From assembly GCA_910588235.1 (NCBI GenBank), contig CAJUOQ010000005.1, positions 1-64,000 of the forward strand: DNA of 64,000 bases, written 5' to 3'. This DNA is from an uncultured Atopostipes sp. (GTDB lineage Bacteria; Bacillota; Bacilli; Lactobacillales; Carnobacteriaceae_A). The notes under the pieces are model-generated. The model was not told the DNA's origin. It made no database searches and saw only the letters and a program-made list of their open reading frames with translations. The translations under genes were made by a program, and so were the position numbers. Below, piece after piece: positions 7,015-15,303 of this stretch. The first letter of the stretch is position 1, and each line of letters opens with the position of its first letter.

Positions 7015-9441
7015 TTATTCATCATCATCATTGTCCTCGTCGTCATCATCGCTATTGTCAGAACTTTCATAATTTTTCCAGAATTCTTCCAGTTCTTCAG
7101 ATTTAGCACCTATCGAAAAGTCATAAGTAGTGGTTCCTGGAATATTATCTTTTCTGAATAACTCTTTTTTCGTCTGTCCGTCTGCTTTTACTTTTTGATC
7201 ATTTGGTAATGTTACAGTCCCTGATTTCATCCCTGTATCTTCTAGTACAGAATCTTCTGTCACACTATCATCAGCAGGTGGTTGGACTGTTTCATTTAAT
7301 CCAAGGGCTTCAGGCTGAACACTGTGGACAGCATTCATAATATTCGCCCAATTTCGTAAATTTCGTTGCGCAGGGCTCATCCCATCGACTGATTCTAAAG
7401 TCAAGTTTTGACCATAGCCCATCCAAGTTGTAAAGGAGAGGCGAGGAGTGACTCCCGCATACCAAACATCTGTGGTGTCATTGGTGGTTCCGGTTTTTGA
7501 AGCTAAATCGACTTCAAAGTTTAATTGATCAGGAATCGACTCAGCAGTACCTGCTGAAGTGGTGACATCTCTTAAAATATCATAGAGTAAATAATTAGCT
7601 GATTCTGGCCACACACGTACAGGATCTTGTTCATGTTGATAGATAACTTCACCGTTTGTTTGTTCGATGCGCTCAATAACATAAGGGCGATTAAAGACTC
7701 CTTGATTTCCAATAGCAGCATAAGCACCAGCTACTTCTGTTGGCGTAGGGCCACCACTATATCCACCAAGTGAAGTCGAAGCGTTGTGAAATTCATCATC
7801 TGAAATAGCCTCAGGACCGATCCCTAAAGTACGAACATAAGAGGAAGGATCAATTCCATTTTCCATCATGGCTAAATATATTTTAGTATTCGGAATATTT
7901 TGCGAGATGGCTAACCAGCGTCTCACATCTCCCCATTCGTTGGTTGTACGACCCACATTACTAATATTATGTGTACTATTTCCACTTGGTACAATCAGTT
8001 CTGTATCGGGCACAATGGTTGCTGGAGTTATAAAATTCTCAGCTAATGCAGGCCCATACGTGAGAATCGGTTTAATAGCAGAACCAGTTCCTCGACGAGA
8101 GTCAAAAGCAATATTAAATTCTGAATAGTCATAATCGCGTCCTCCAATAAATGAAAGTACACGACCTGTTTCATTATCGATCATCGTTCCACCTATTTGT
8201 ACAGGGTATTCCGTTGTATGAGTTTCACCATTCTCATCGGTAGATGTCACAGTTTTCGCATGACCAAATGAGTTTTGGATTTCGCTGACACGCTGTTCAA
8301 CCGCATGATGAATGTCTGGATCAATCGTACTATGGATCTCATAACCGCCATTTCTCATTTCCGCATCGGCTTCTTCAAAATACTGGTCTTTTAGTTCAGG
8401 ATCATCTGCTAACTGTTCATTTGTAATTTCATCTTCGCGCAACATCTGCTGCATAATAATTTCACGAGCTTCTCTTTCTACTAAGTCATAAACATAAGAG
8501 CGTGAAGGGTCTTGTTTTTCTTCTCCAGAATGATGTAAAAAATCTGCTGAGATATCATAATTGATGGCTTCTTCATAAGAAGGTTGATCAATGTAACCTT
8601 CACGGTATAAGCTATAAAGGACTTGCTTTTGACGATTTAAACCAGCACTCAAGTCTTCTTTGACTTGGCCATGTTGTGTGTAAGGGCTATAAGCAATAGG
8701 ACTTTGAGGCAGCCCCGCTAAAAAGGCAGCTTGTGGTAAGTTAACATCAGAAGCAGGGACGCCAAATATTCCTAGTGCGGCTTCTTCAATTCCCGCAATA
8801 TTTTGACCATTATTATTTCTACCAAAAGGTGAAATATTCATGTAAGCTTCGATAATTTCCTCTTTTTCAAATTCATTTTCTAAATGTAAGGCGTATAATA
8901 TCTCGATCGCTTTTCTGGAATGCGTGACTTCAGCACTTAAAATCTGCTGTTTAATTAATTGTTGGGTAAGGGTTGAACCTCCAGAAACTTGAGAAGCTCC
9001 TGAGACTTCTTGGATTCCAGCACGAATTATTGCTTTTGGAACAATCCCTTCATGTTCTTGAAAATTTTCATCTTCAGTAGCAATGATCGCATCTAAGATG
9101 AAGGGAGAGATATTATCAATAGAAATCGGGGTTCGAATTAAATCTACTCGCAAATTACTAATGGGACTATTGTCTGCATAATATAAGGTAGATTTTTTAT
9201 TGTAATCTTGTATTTGAGCTTTCATCTCGTCATGAGTAGGAATCGGGGCATCTTCAACCAATGAAGCAAAATATCCAAGGGCTGAACCACCTGCCAGCGC
9301 TCCCAATACCAATAATAGAAGTAAGGCAACTCCTATCATTCCTTTCATTACGCGATAAAAAATATCAAAGTAATATTCAAATTTAATTATAAAATTTTTA
9401 AACGTTTCTTTATTGTTACTCGAAGAATTCTTTGAACTCAT
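7015..9441 (-). CDS. Class A penicillin-binding protein (transglycosylase/transpeptidase)
   Basis: Bifunctional peptidoglycan synthase anchored in the membrane. In 808 residues: a cytoplasmic N-terminus, one transmembrane helix (about 34-58), a GT51 glycosyltransferase domain with EDENFQEHEG and GGSTLTQQLIKQ, and a transpeptidase domain with the SxxK motif as SAIKP (GTGSAIKP), the SxN motif as SQN, and KTG in ASKTGTTND. The C-terminal end is a nearly pure Asp/Glu tail. It lies next to ccpA as in Enterococcus (pbpF/PBP2A-like group); I do not assign a symbol. GTG/ATG choice is not an issue: ATG at 9441 with AGGAGG upstream. Confidence 0.94.
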   Translation of the reverse strand: MSSKNSSSNNKETFKNFIIKFEYYFDIFYRVMKGMIGVALLLLLVLGALAGGSALGYFASLVEDAPIPTHDEMKAQIQDYNKKSTLYYADNSPISNLRVDLIRTPISIDNISPFILDAIIATEDENFQEHEGIVPKAIIRAGIQEVSGASQVSGGSTLTQQLIKQQILSAEVTHSRKAIEILYALHLENEFEKEEIIEAYMNISPFGRNNNGQNIAGIEEAALGIFGVPASDVNLPQAAFLAGLPQSPIAYSPYTQHGQVKEDLSAGLNRQKQVLYSLYREGYIDQPSYEEAINYDISADFLHHSGEEKQDPSRSYVYDLVEREAREIIMQQMLREDEITNEQLADDPELKDQYFEEADAEMRNGGYEIHSTIDPDIHHAVEQRVSEIQNSFGHAKTVTSTDENGETHTTEYPVQIGGTMIDNETGRVLSFIGGRDYDYSEFNIAFDSRRGTGSAIKPILTYGPALAENFITPATIVPDTELIVPSGNSTHNISNVGRTTNEWGDVRRWLAISQNIPNTKIYLAMMENGIDPSSYVRTLGIGPEAISDDEFHNASTSLGGYSGGPTPTEVAGAYAAIGNQGVFNRPYVIERIEQTNGEVIYQHEQDPVRVWPESANYLLYDILRDVTTSAGTAESIPDQLNFEVDLASKTGTTNDTTDVWYAGVTPRLSFTTWMGYGQNLTLESVDGMSPAQRNLRNWANIMNAVHSVQPEALGLNETVQPPADDSVTEDSVLEDTGMKSGTVTLPNDQKVKADGQTKKELFRKDNIPGTTTYDFSIGAKSEELEEFWKNYESSDNSDDDDEDNDDDE

Positions 9442-9525
9442 CTCTGCAGCCTCCTGTTTCAGTCTTTAGAATAATATAAATATAAATCTAGAATAAAATT
9501 TAATAAATGTAAATCATGGCTTACA

Positions 9526-9554
9526 ATTATAGCAAATTGAAGGTCTATTAGCAA
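9526..9554 (-). promoter_or_regulatory. Promoter of the class A PBP gene
   Basis: On the minus strand TTGCTA (9554-9549), a 17-bp spacer and TATAAT (9531-9526), the latter preceded by an extended TG element. Confidence 0.65.
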
Positions 9555-9690
9555 AACCGCTAATAACAAGAATTAGTGGTGAATGAATCGTTAGCCGATG
9601 ATCTCCTTTAAGCGAGTAACCGCTAAAAAATCAGAGGGGCTTCTTCTATAAAAATGAAGGATATAGGTTAATTTATCGCTAACAAAGATT
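9541..9690. repeat. Intergenic repeat-like segment (part of the 461-bp gap 9442-9902)
   Basis: The 461 bp between the PBP and NlpC/P60 genes hold the two promoters and this GC-richer block. It contains the inverted repeat ATTAGC/GCTAAT (9547-9552, 9559-9564) and recurring TTAGC/GCTAA words. The stretch GTGGTGAA then TAGCCGAT (about 9576-9599) resembles the reverse complement of the 41-bp units at 14931-15135 (GCGGTGAA then TAGCCGAT), suggesting a decayed copy in the opposite orientation. No coding potential is evident. Confidence 0.35.
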
Positions 9691-9769
9691 CATATTAAGA
9701 TAAATAATATATAGGAGAAACATGTAAAAGTGCGAAGAAAAGAGAGTTTATTACAATTTTTCTTGTCAA

Positions 9770-9798
9770 TTGTAATATTGTTGATACAGGATGATAAT
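9770..9798 (+). promoter_or_regulatory. Promoter and WalR-like box before the NlpC/P60 gene
   Basis: TTGTAA (9770-9775), a 17-bp spacer and GATAAT (9793-9798) form a promoter. Overlapping it, TGTAAT (9771-9776), 5 nt, TGATAC (9782-9787) matches the WalR direct-repeat consensus TGTWAH-N5-TGTWAH at 11 of 12 positions. WalRK controls similar wall hydrolases in other Firmicutes; the system itself is not in this window. Confidence 0.45.
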
Positions 9799-9902
9799 AT
9801 ACAAGTGCTATACTCTCTGTGTCGAGAAAATTAAAAAGAATATTATGTCATCTTATTTATATTATATTACATTACATAAATTATTTTCTGGAGGTACTAC
9901 TT

Positions 9903-11408
9903 TTGAAAAAAAGAATTTTAAATGCCGCATTAACTTGTACAGTGTTAGGTTCATCCTTATTGGGAGCAACTCCCGTATTGGCAAATGACTATGATACACA
10001 AATCGAACAAGCAGAACAAAAGGCAGTAGAAAACGATCAAGCAGCAGATGGTTTAGACGCAATTATTAATCAATTATCAAATGAAGTGACATCTACACAA
10101 GAAGCATTAAATGGTTTAAATAGTGAAATTGAAAGAAACGAAGCAGCATTAGATACTGCTTTAAACGACTTAGAAACAGCGAATCAAGAGATGGAAACAT
10201 TACTTGAAGAAATTGCTGTATTAGAAAAGAATATTGAAAACCGTTCGGCTAAATTAGAAGATCAAGCTCGAACTGTTCAAGTTAGTGGGAACCCCGCAAA
10301 TTACTTCGAATTTATTTTAGATTCAGATTCACTTACCGATGTTATCGGACGAATTGATATCGTTACGAATTTAGTCCGTTCAAGCAATAGTATGATCGAA
10401 GATCAAATAAAAGATCAAGAAGCTGTTCAAGAGAAAACAGAAGAAACAGAACGTAAAATCGTTCAACAAAACGCGTTAGCCGGCGAATTAGAAAAAACTT
10501 CTGAAGAATTAGAGGTTCAAAAAGTATCTCAAACAGCGCTTGTTGCTCAATTAGAATTGGATAAAAATAGTGCAGAAAGTGATAGAGAAGCACTTCTAGC
10601 ACAGCGTAATTCGGCATTAGAGCAAATAGAGGTTCTAAATGGAGAACGTGAAGCTGTACGAATCGCTGCTGAAGAAGCAGAAGCTGAACGTGCCGAACAA
10701 GAAGCAGCAGCTGAAGCAGAGGCTGAGGCAACAGCGCAAGAAGTAGAAGAACCAGAAGAAACACAAGTAGCGCAAGCTGAAACAGAAACACCAGAAGAAA
10801 CGCAACAACCTCAAGAAACACAAGAAAATACGGTTGAAACAGCATCTGTTTCACCAGCCTCTTCAAGTAGAGAACGTAATGAAACACCAGCAACTAGAGA
10901 AACAAGTAGCAACCAAGGAAATAATGGCGGTTCAAATAATGGATCAAATAACAGTTCTAATAGAGGTTCAAATGGCGGGAACTCAAATAATACATCAACA
11001 CCTGCTCCAAAACCAAAAGAAGAACCTAAGCCAGATCCAAAACCTCAAGCACCTGTTTCCTCAGGCAATGTATTTTCAATTGGTGAACAATATATGGGAA
11101 CTCCATATTCATGGGGAGGAACATCTCCAGGTGGATTTGACTGTTCAGGCTTTACGCAATATGTTTTTGCTAAAGCTGGAAAATCGCTTCCTAGAAACTC
11201 TGCCGCACAATATGCAGGCGCAACAAAAGTTTCTAACCCGCAAGCAGGAGACTTAGTCTTCTTCGGTAGAGGATCTGTTACACACGTAGGTATCTATGCA
11301 GGTGGCGGACGATTCCTCGGTGCCCAAACCTCAACAGGTGTCGCTTACACAACGGTAGACGAATTTAGTACTTATGGAGCACCTTTAATCGGGTATGGAC
11401 GTTATTAA
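9903..11408 (+). CDS. Secreted coiled-coil NlpC/P60 peptidoglycan hydrolase (PcsB/Usp45-like)
   Basis: An exported wall hydrolase of 501 residues, probably a D,L-endopeptidase cleaving stem peptides during growth or division. It has a signal peptide (about 1-28, cut after VLA), a long coiled coil (about 30-250), an Ala/Glu-rich then Gln/Glu/Thr-rich linker, an Asn/Gly/Ser-rich and Pro/Lys-rich hinge, and a C-terminal NlpC/P60 domain from about residue 388, with catalytic Cys414 in DCSGFTQ and His461 in THVGIY. The start is TTG at 9903, 7 nt after a perfect GGAGGT at 9890-9895; the open frame upstream is not used. The architecture matches PcsB, SagA and Usp45. Confidence 0.92.
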   Translation: MKKRILNAALTCTVLGSSLLGATPVLANDYDTQIEQAEQKAVENDQAADGLDAIINQLSNEVTSTQEALNGLNSEIERNEAALDTALNDLETANQEMETLLEEIAVLEKNIENRSAKLEDQARTVQVSGNPANYFEFILDSDSLTDVIGRIDIVTNLVRSSNSMIEDQIKDQEAVQEKTEETERKIVQQNALAGELEKTSEELEVQKVSQTALVAQLELDKNSAESDREALLAQRNSALEQIEVLNGEREAVRIAAEEAEAERAEQEAAAEAEAEATAQEVEEPEETQVAQAETETPEETQQPQETQENTVETASVSPASSSRERNETPATRETSSNQGNNGGSNNGSNNSSNRGSNGGNSNNTSTPAPKPKEEPKPDPKPQAPVSSGNVFSIGEQYMGTPYSWGGTSPGGFDCSGFTQYVFAKAGKSLPRNSAAQYAGATKVSNPQAGDLVFFGRGSVTHVGIYAGGGRFLGAQTSTGVAYTTVDEFSTYGAPLIGYGRY

Positions 11409-11430
11409 TTTTAAAAAAATAAATAAAACA

Positions 11431-11468
11431 AAAAATTCCGGTAGATCATAGGATCTATCGGATTTTTA
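11431..11468 (+). terminator. Terminator of the NlpC/P60 gene
   Basis: TTCCGGTAGATC (to 11447) pairs with GATCTATCGGA (11452-11462) with one mismatch, followed by TTTTT. Confidence 0.85.
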
Positions 11469-11469
11469 A

Positions 11470-11583
11470 TATTTAAGAAAGAATAAAATAAAGGATGAAT
11501 ATTTGGAACGATGGTTTAATGGACCTGTTCGTGTGGGGAAGATGAGAACCTTCAAACCTGATAGTTATCATGGCCAAAAATAG
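11470..11583 (+). pseudogene. Possible short ORF or gene remnant
   Basis: A 37-codon open stretch ends at TAG 11581-11583. A TTG at 11503 with AAGGATG in front could start a 26-residue peptide, beginning with MERWFNGPVRVGKM. The composition (Trp, Arg, Lys, His) looks protein-like, but I recognise no family. It could equally be a C-terminal fragment of a lost gene or chance. It sits between two terminators. Confidence 0.2.
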
Positions 11584-11597
11584 AAGATGTAAATAGA

Positions 11598-11642
11598 TGA
11601 AAAACAGGTCACAGACTTAAAAAGCTGTAACCTGTTTTTCTA
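11598..11642. terminator. Terminator downstream of pepF
   Basis: Imperfect inverted repeat AAAACAGGTcACAG (from 11601) / CTGTaACCTGTTTT (to 11638) with a short A/T loop; T runs on both strands. Mainly serves pepF on the minus strand. Confidence 0.8.
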
Positions 11643-11663
11643 GTATTTTTAGAGGAAATAATA

Positions 11664-13469
11664 CTAAAGATATTTTTCAGTTAGTGTCAAAAATTCTTCC
11701 ACATCCGCATGTACTTGATCGATTGCTTTTTGCCAGAAATCAGATTGGGTTAAGTCAACCTTTAGATGTTTCGCGGCTAAATCTTCTGTCGACATATTAG
11801 CCGTATCTCTCAATAACGCAATATATTCATCTTCAAAAGAAGCATCTGATTCAAGTGCTTGACCGTAAACGCCGAGACTAAAAAAGTAGCCAAATGTATA
11901 AGGGAAATTATAGAAAGGGACTCCTGTATTGAAAAAGTGGAGTTTAGCTGCCCAAAACATTGGATGGTACGTTTCAAGCGCATTTTCATAAGCTTCTTTT
12001 TGCGCTGCAAGCATTAACTCAGATAAACGCTCAGCAGACACGACGCCTTCCTTTCTTTCTGTATAAAAAGCTTTTTCAAAAAGATAGCGAGCATGAATAT
12101 TCATCATCATGGTAACACCACGGGATATTTTTTCATCGAGTAACTGAATCTTTTCAGCTTCTGAATCAGCATTGGCGATAGTGGCATCCGAGACAACTAA
12201 TTCGGCAAAGGTTGAAGCAGTTTCGGCTACATTCATCGCATAGCTTTGATTTAAAGTCGGTAAATCTCGTAAAACTGAACTATGAAAAGCGTGACCTAAT
12301 TCGTGGGCGAGAGTTGAAACATTGTCGGAACTGCCTGAAAAGGTCATGAAAATCCGTGATTGTTCAGATTCAGGAAGGTTTGCACAATAGCCACCTGGAC
12401 GTTTTCCAGGGCGGTCTTCAGCTTCAATCCACTGCTCATCAAAAGCTATTTGAGCGAGACTTGCCATTTTTGGACTAAAAGTTTCAAAGTGATCAATAAT
12501 AAAATCAGCTGCTTCTGTAAACGTATATTTCTTGGCTTCGAAATCACCAACATTCACAGCAGCCGTCACGTCTAACCAACTTAATTGCTTCATTCCTAAT
12601 AATTGTGCTTTACGTTCGAGATACTCAACCATTTTGCCTTTATTTGCTGAAATAGTATCCCACATCGCTGTTAAAGTCTTTTCTTCCATGCGGTTATATT
12701 CAAGAGGTGGTTCCATAAAGTCTTCGATACCATGCGCTTTTTGATCTGTTAAACGGAAACCTGCCAAATGATTCAAAGTATTTGAAAATAAATCAGCTTT
12801 TTCTTTCCAAGCATTCTCCCAAACTTTTAACATTTCAGCACGTTTTTGAGGATCTTTTTCCGCATTCATCTTATTTTCGGCTTGACCGGCAGAATAATCA
12901 GTCACTTCTCCGTTTTCTTCGAAAGGAACTTGGATTGTAGCCACAAGCTCATTATACATATCGCCCCAACCTTGGAAACCATCAATGGATAAGTTATTAA
13001 TTAGAGCTTCTTCTGGCGTAGAGAGAAGTTTTTGCGCTTGGGTACGTATTTCTTTTAGAGGGAAAGCGCTGGTTTTAAAAGGCTCTTGTTCCAGCATTTT
13101 ATTAAAATCTTCTTCGGAAATAGCGCTCATTTTCTTCTGAAGGACAACGAGTGTATTGTTGAAATTCTTTGCTAGATTTGCGACGAGGTTCAAATTAAGA
13201 CGAGCTTTTGTATCTGTCGTATCGGCAGAAGATAAACCAGAAATAAATGTTCGCGTCTCGCCGATTCCTTTCGTAATCTCTTCACGCATTTTTAAAATCT
13301 CTTCAAGCTGTTGAAAAGTAGGAGCATCTTCCGCAGGTCCCCAATCTTGAACAAGTGTATCGAAAGCAGACAATTGATTTTTGATCGAAGCGACTTTTTC
13401 ATAAAATGCAGGAGAATCACTACCTCCGGGAAAAACACTATTCATATCCCATGTTTCTTGGTAAGTCAT
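11664..13469 (-). CDS. pepF: Oligoendopeptidase F (M3B)
   Basis: Cytoplasmic zinc metallopeptidase cleaving peptides of roughly 7-17 residues. The 601-residue protein is of the usual PepF length and has the thimet-type zinc motif HELGHAFHS preceded by DNVSTLA, plus the downstream Glu-containing segment AETASTFAELVV. ATG at 13469 was chosen over the longer frame starting at 13508 because AAGGAATGG lies just upstream and the protein then begins MTYQETWDM, a family-typical start. It is a single gene, divergent from the vanZ-like gene. Confidence 0.95.
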   Translation of the reverse strand: MTYQETWDMNSVFPGGSDSPAFYEKVASIKNQLSAFDTLVQDWGPAEDAPTFQQLEEILKMREEITKGIGETRTFISGLSSADTTDTKARLNLNLVANLAKNFNNTLVVLQKKMSAISEEDFNKMLEQEPFKTSAFPLKEIRTQAQKLLSTPEEALINNLSIDGFQGWGDMYNELVATIQVPFEENGEVTDYSAGQAENKMNAEKDPQKRAEMLKVWENAWKEKADLFSNTLNHLAGFRLTDQKAHGIEDFMEPPLEYNRMEEKTLTAMWDTISANKGKMVEYLERKAQLLGMKQLSWLDVTAAVNVGDFEAKKYTFTEAADFIIDHFETFSPKMASLAQIAFDEQWIEAEDRPGKRPGGYCANLPESEQSRIFMTFSGSSDNVSTLAHELGHAFHSSVLRDLPTLNQSYAMNVAETASTFAELVVSDATIANADSEAEKIQLLDEKISRGVTMMMNIHARYLFEKAFYTERKEGVVSAERLSELMLAAQKEAYENALETYHPMFWAAKLHFFNTGVPFYNFPYTFGYFFSLGVYGQALESDASFEDEYIALLRDTANMSTEDLAAKHLKVDLTQSDFWQKAIDQVHADVEEFLTLTEKYL

Positions 13470-13523
13470 AAATCCATTCCTTTCATTATTTTCTAATAAT
13501 ATATTCATTTTACCGAAAAAGAT

Positions 13524-13552
13524 TGTAAAAGACGAATAATTTCAGCTAAAAT
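13524..13552 (+). promoter_or_regulatory. Promoter of the VanZ-like gene
   Basis: TTGTAA (13524-13529), a 17-bp spacer and TAAAAT (13547-13552), about 32 bp before the start codon. Confidence 0.6.
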
Positions 13553-13584
13553 AAATGAAATATAGAAATAGGATGTTTTAAAGT

Positions 13585-14085
13585 ATGCAAAAAAGAATTA
13601 CATGGAAAGATAATATCTTTTTACTGATGCCTTTCGTCATTATGTTTTTACTATATTGGAGTTCCTCCATGTCTTATGAAACTCAGAGTTTGACCTCACC
13701 GCTTGATACTCTTCTAGCAGGAAGACCTTTCGAAAATCTTTTATCTCAGTTTGAATTTACATATGCTGGAAATTTGGTTTCGATTAAAAGTGATGGTTAT
13801 GTTTCTTTTATTGAATTTTTTATTCGAAAAGGTGCGCATTTTTTCAGCTTTTTCTTTCTTGGTTTCTTTTGGGTCTTAGGTTTAAGAAAAAGAATGCGAG
13901 AAGAGTGGCTCGTTGTCTTACTTTCGATTTTACTTTGTATTGGTTATGCCTCTTTCGATGAATTACGTCAAAGCTTTCATCCGGGAAGGACAGGAATTAT
14001 GGCCGATGTTATTTTAGACACTGCAGGAGCAATTGCTGGAGTGGGGATCGCTTGGTTACTGACAAAAAAGAAAGTCATCCAATAA
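13585..14085 (+). CDS. VanZ-family membrane protein
   Basis: A 166-residue membrane protein with about four hydrophobic segments (roughly 12-28, 75-98, 107-124, 140-160) and the VanZ-family pattern of a conserved loop containing FIRKGAHFFSFF and a later DELRQSFHPGR motif before the last helix. VanZ of Tn1546 gives low-level teicoplanin resistance, but most chromosomal VanZ-like proteins have no established role, and nothing nearby indicates glycopeptide resistance. ATG at 13585 follows a GGATG site. It is monocistronic and divergent from pepF. Confidence 0.88.
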   Translation: MQKRITWKDNIFLLMPFVIMFLLYWSSSMSYETQSLTSPLDTLLAGRPFENLLSQFEFTYAGNLVSIKSDGYVSFIEFFIRKGAHFFSFFFLGFFWVLGLRKRMREEWLVVLLSILLCIGYASFDELRQSFHPGRTGIMADVILDTAGAIAGVGIAWLLTKKKVIQ

Positions 14086-14114
14086 AAAGTCATGAAAAAT
14101 TCATCAGATTTATA

Positions 14115-14142
14115 TGTACAAGTAGAAAAAATCTATTATAAT
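14115..14142 (+). promoter_or_regulatory. Promoter of the TIM-barrel gene
   Basis: TGTACA (14115-14120), a 16-bp spacer and a perfect TATAAT (14137-14142). The -35 box is weak. Confidence 0.5.
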
Positions 14143-14175
14143 AAATTCCATATTTAGTTATAGGGGGTTCTTAAA

Positions 14176-14874
14176 ATGAACAATTCAAATAAAGTTCGAC
14201 CAGAATACCGCTCAGAATATCGAGCAGAATTGGTCCATGTTCCTGAAGTGATCCGCCGCTCATCAGGAATTATTATAAATAGCAGAAGATACAAATCCTT
14301 CTTGTTTTCTTCTGATGTGGCAACGATCATGTATTCCGATGCGGATGTTGTATTGGCGGTCTACCCATATTCCCCACATCCAGCAATTATAAAAGCGTTA
14401 AGTGATGTTGCCCCTGTTCCGCTAGCTGCTGGTGTTGGAGGCGGGGTTACCCAGGGAAAACGCTCAGAAACTATTGCAGGTTTTGCGGATGCTTATGGTT
14501 GTTTGGCTGTTGTTTTAAATTCAGCCGTCAATGCAGAGACTGTTCGAGCTGTATATGAAGCCGTGGACATTCCGATCATTTACACCGTTATTTCTAAACA
14601 CATGGAAATTGACGAGCATATTGAAGCGGGGGTCTCCATCTTAAACATCAGCGGTGGAAGAGAAACGAATGAAATCGTTCGAACTTTCCGTGAAAGATAT
14701 CCAGATATTCCAATTATCGCCACGGGTGGAAAGACCGACGAACAAATTTTAAAAACGATCGAAGCTGGAGCAAATGGTATTTCTTACACCCCACCAACCA
14801 CTCAAAAAGTTTTTCAAGAAAATATGGAAAAGTATCGTCAAGAATTAAGAACCGATGCGCTTGAAGAAGGATGA
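14176..14874 (+). CDS. TIM-barrel protein of unknown function
   Basis: A 232-residue single-domain beta/alpha-barrel protein. The C-terminal IIATGGKTDEQILKTI followed by EAGANGISYTPP resembles the phosphate-binding end of barrels such as NanE, ThiE and TrpA, so a phosphorylated ligand is plausible. Similar Lactobacillales proteins are loosely called hydrolases without biochemical proof. A GAGVGGGVTQGKRSE-type glycine-rich loop (LAAGVGGGVTQGKR) is notable. ATG at 14176 follows GGGGGT. It stands alone between two terminators, so context gives no clue to the substrate. Confidence 0.75.
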   Translation: MNNSNKVRPEYRSEYRAELVHVPEVIRRSSGIIINSRRYKSFLFSSDVATIMYSDADVVLAVYPYSPHPAIIKALSDVAPVPLAAGVGGGVTQGKRSETIAGFADAYGCLAVVLNSAVNAETVRAVYEAVDIPIIYTVISKHMEIDEHIEAGVSILNISGGRETNEIVRTFRERYPDIPIIATGGKTDEQILKTIEAGANGISYTPPTTQKVFQENMEKYRQELRTDALEEG

Positions 14875-14878
14875 ATAT

Positions 14879-14912
14879 TAAAAGACTCACTTTTTGAAGT
14901 GGGTCTTTTTGT
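14879..14912 (+). terminator. Terminator of the TIM-barrel gene
   Basis: AAAGACTCACTT pairs with AAGTGGGTCTTT with one mismatch, followed by T residues to 14911. Confidence 0.88.
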
Positions 14913-14930
14913 ATCTTTAAAATATAATAT

Positions 14931-15135
14931 CACTGCGGGTCGTTAATTCATTTAACGATCGGCTAGATGTTCACCGCAAGACGTTAATCATTTTATCTAC
15001 CGGCTGGGTGCTCCCCGCGAGACGCTAATCGTTTTATCTACTGGCTGGGTGCTCACCGCGAGACGTTAATCGTTTTATCTACTGGTTGGACACTGACCAC
15101 GGGCAGATAATCTATTTATGTTCCGGCTAGAAATC
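14931..15135 (+). repeat. Five tandem 41-bp repeats
   Basis: Five head-to-tail units of 41 bp start at 14931, 14972, 15013, 15054 and 15095. Units 2-4 are nearly identical (shared words ACCGCGAGACG, TTTTATCTAC and GGCTGGGTGCT); units 1 and 5 are diverged, and a sixth vestige may follow to about 15160. They are richer in G and C than the neighbourhood. Unit 1 can form a CGTTAA/TTAACG hairpin. There are no unique spacers, so this is not CRISPR. They fill most of the 429-bp gap between the TIM-barrel gene and yebC; function unknown. Confidence 0.85.
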
Positions 15136-15224
15136 TCAAGTGAGGTTAGCGCAGGAAGACATAAAAAATAAAAAGAGTAATTCTCATGATTTACAAAACA
15201 TTGTTTAAATAACTTTTTAGAATA

Positions 15225-15253
15225 TTCAAAAAGGCGTCAAAGTGTGTTATAAT
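15225..15253 (+). promoter_or_regulatory. Promoter of yebC
   Basis: TTCAAA (15225-15230), a 17-bp spacer and TATAAT (15248-15253) with an extended TG at 15245-15246. Confidence 0.65.
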
Positions 15254-15303
15254 AGTTCTTGTCTGATGTATGATAAGAAATAGAACTTAAGGAAGTGAAA
15301 AAT

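Noticed and set aside
10363..10893. Long minus-strand open frame inside the NlpC/P60 gene
   Set aside because: It is a leucine-rich mirror of the Gln/Glu-rich plus-strand codons with no binding site; same reason applies to 43657-44376 in the LysM gene.
13585..14085. Glycopeptide resistance gene
   Set aside because: VanZ-like proteins are common in Firmicutes chromosomes; no vanHAX genes or mobile element are nearby.
14931..15135. CRISPR array
   Set aside because: The 41-bp units are contiguous with no unique spacers, and no cas genes lie nearby.
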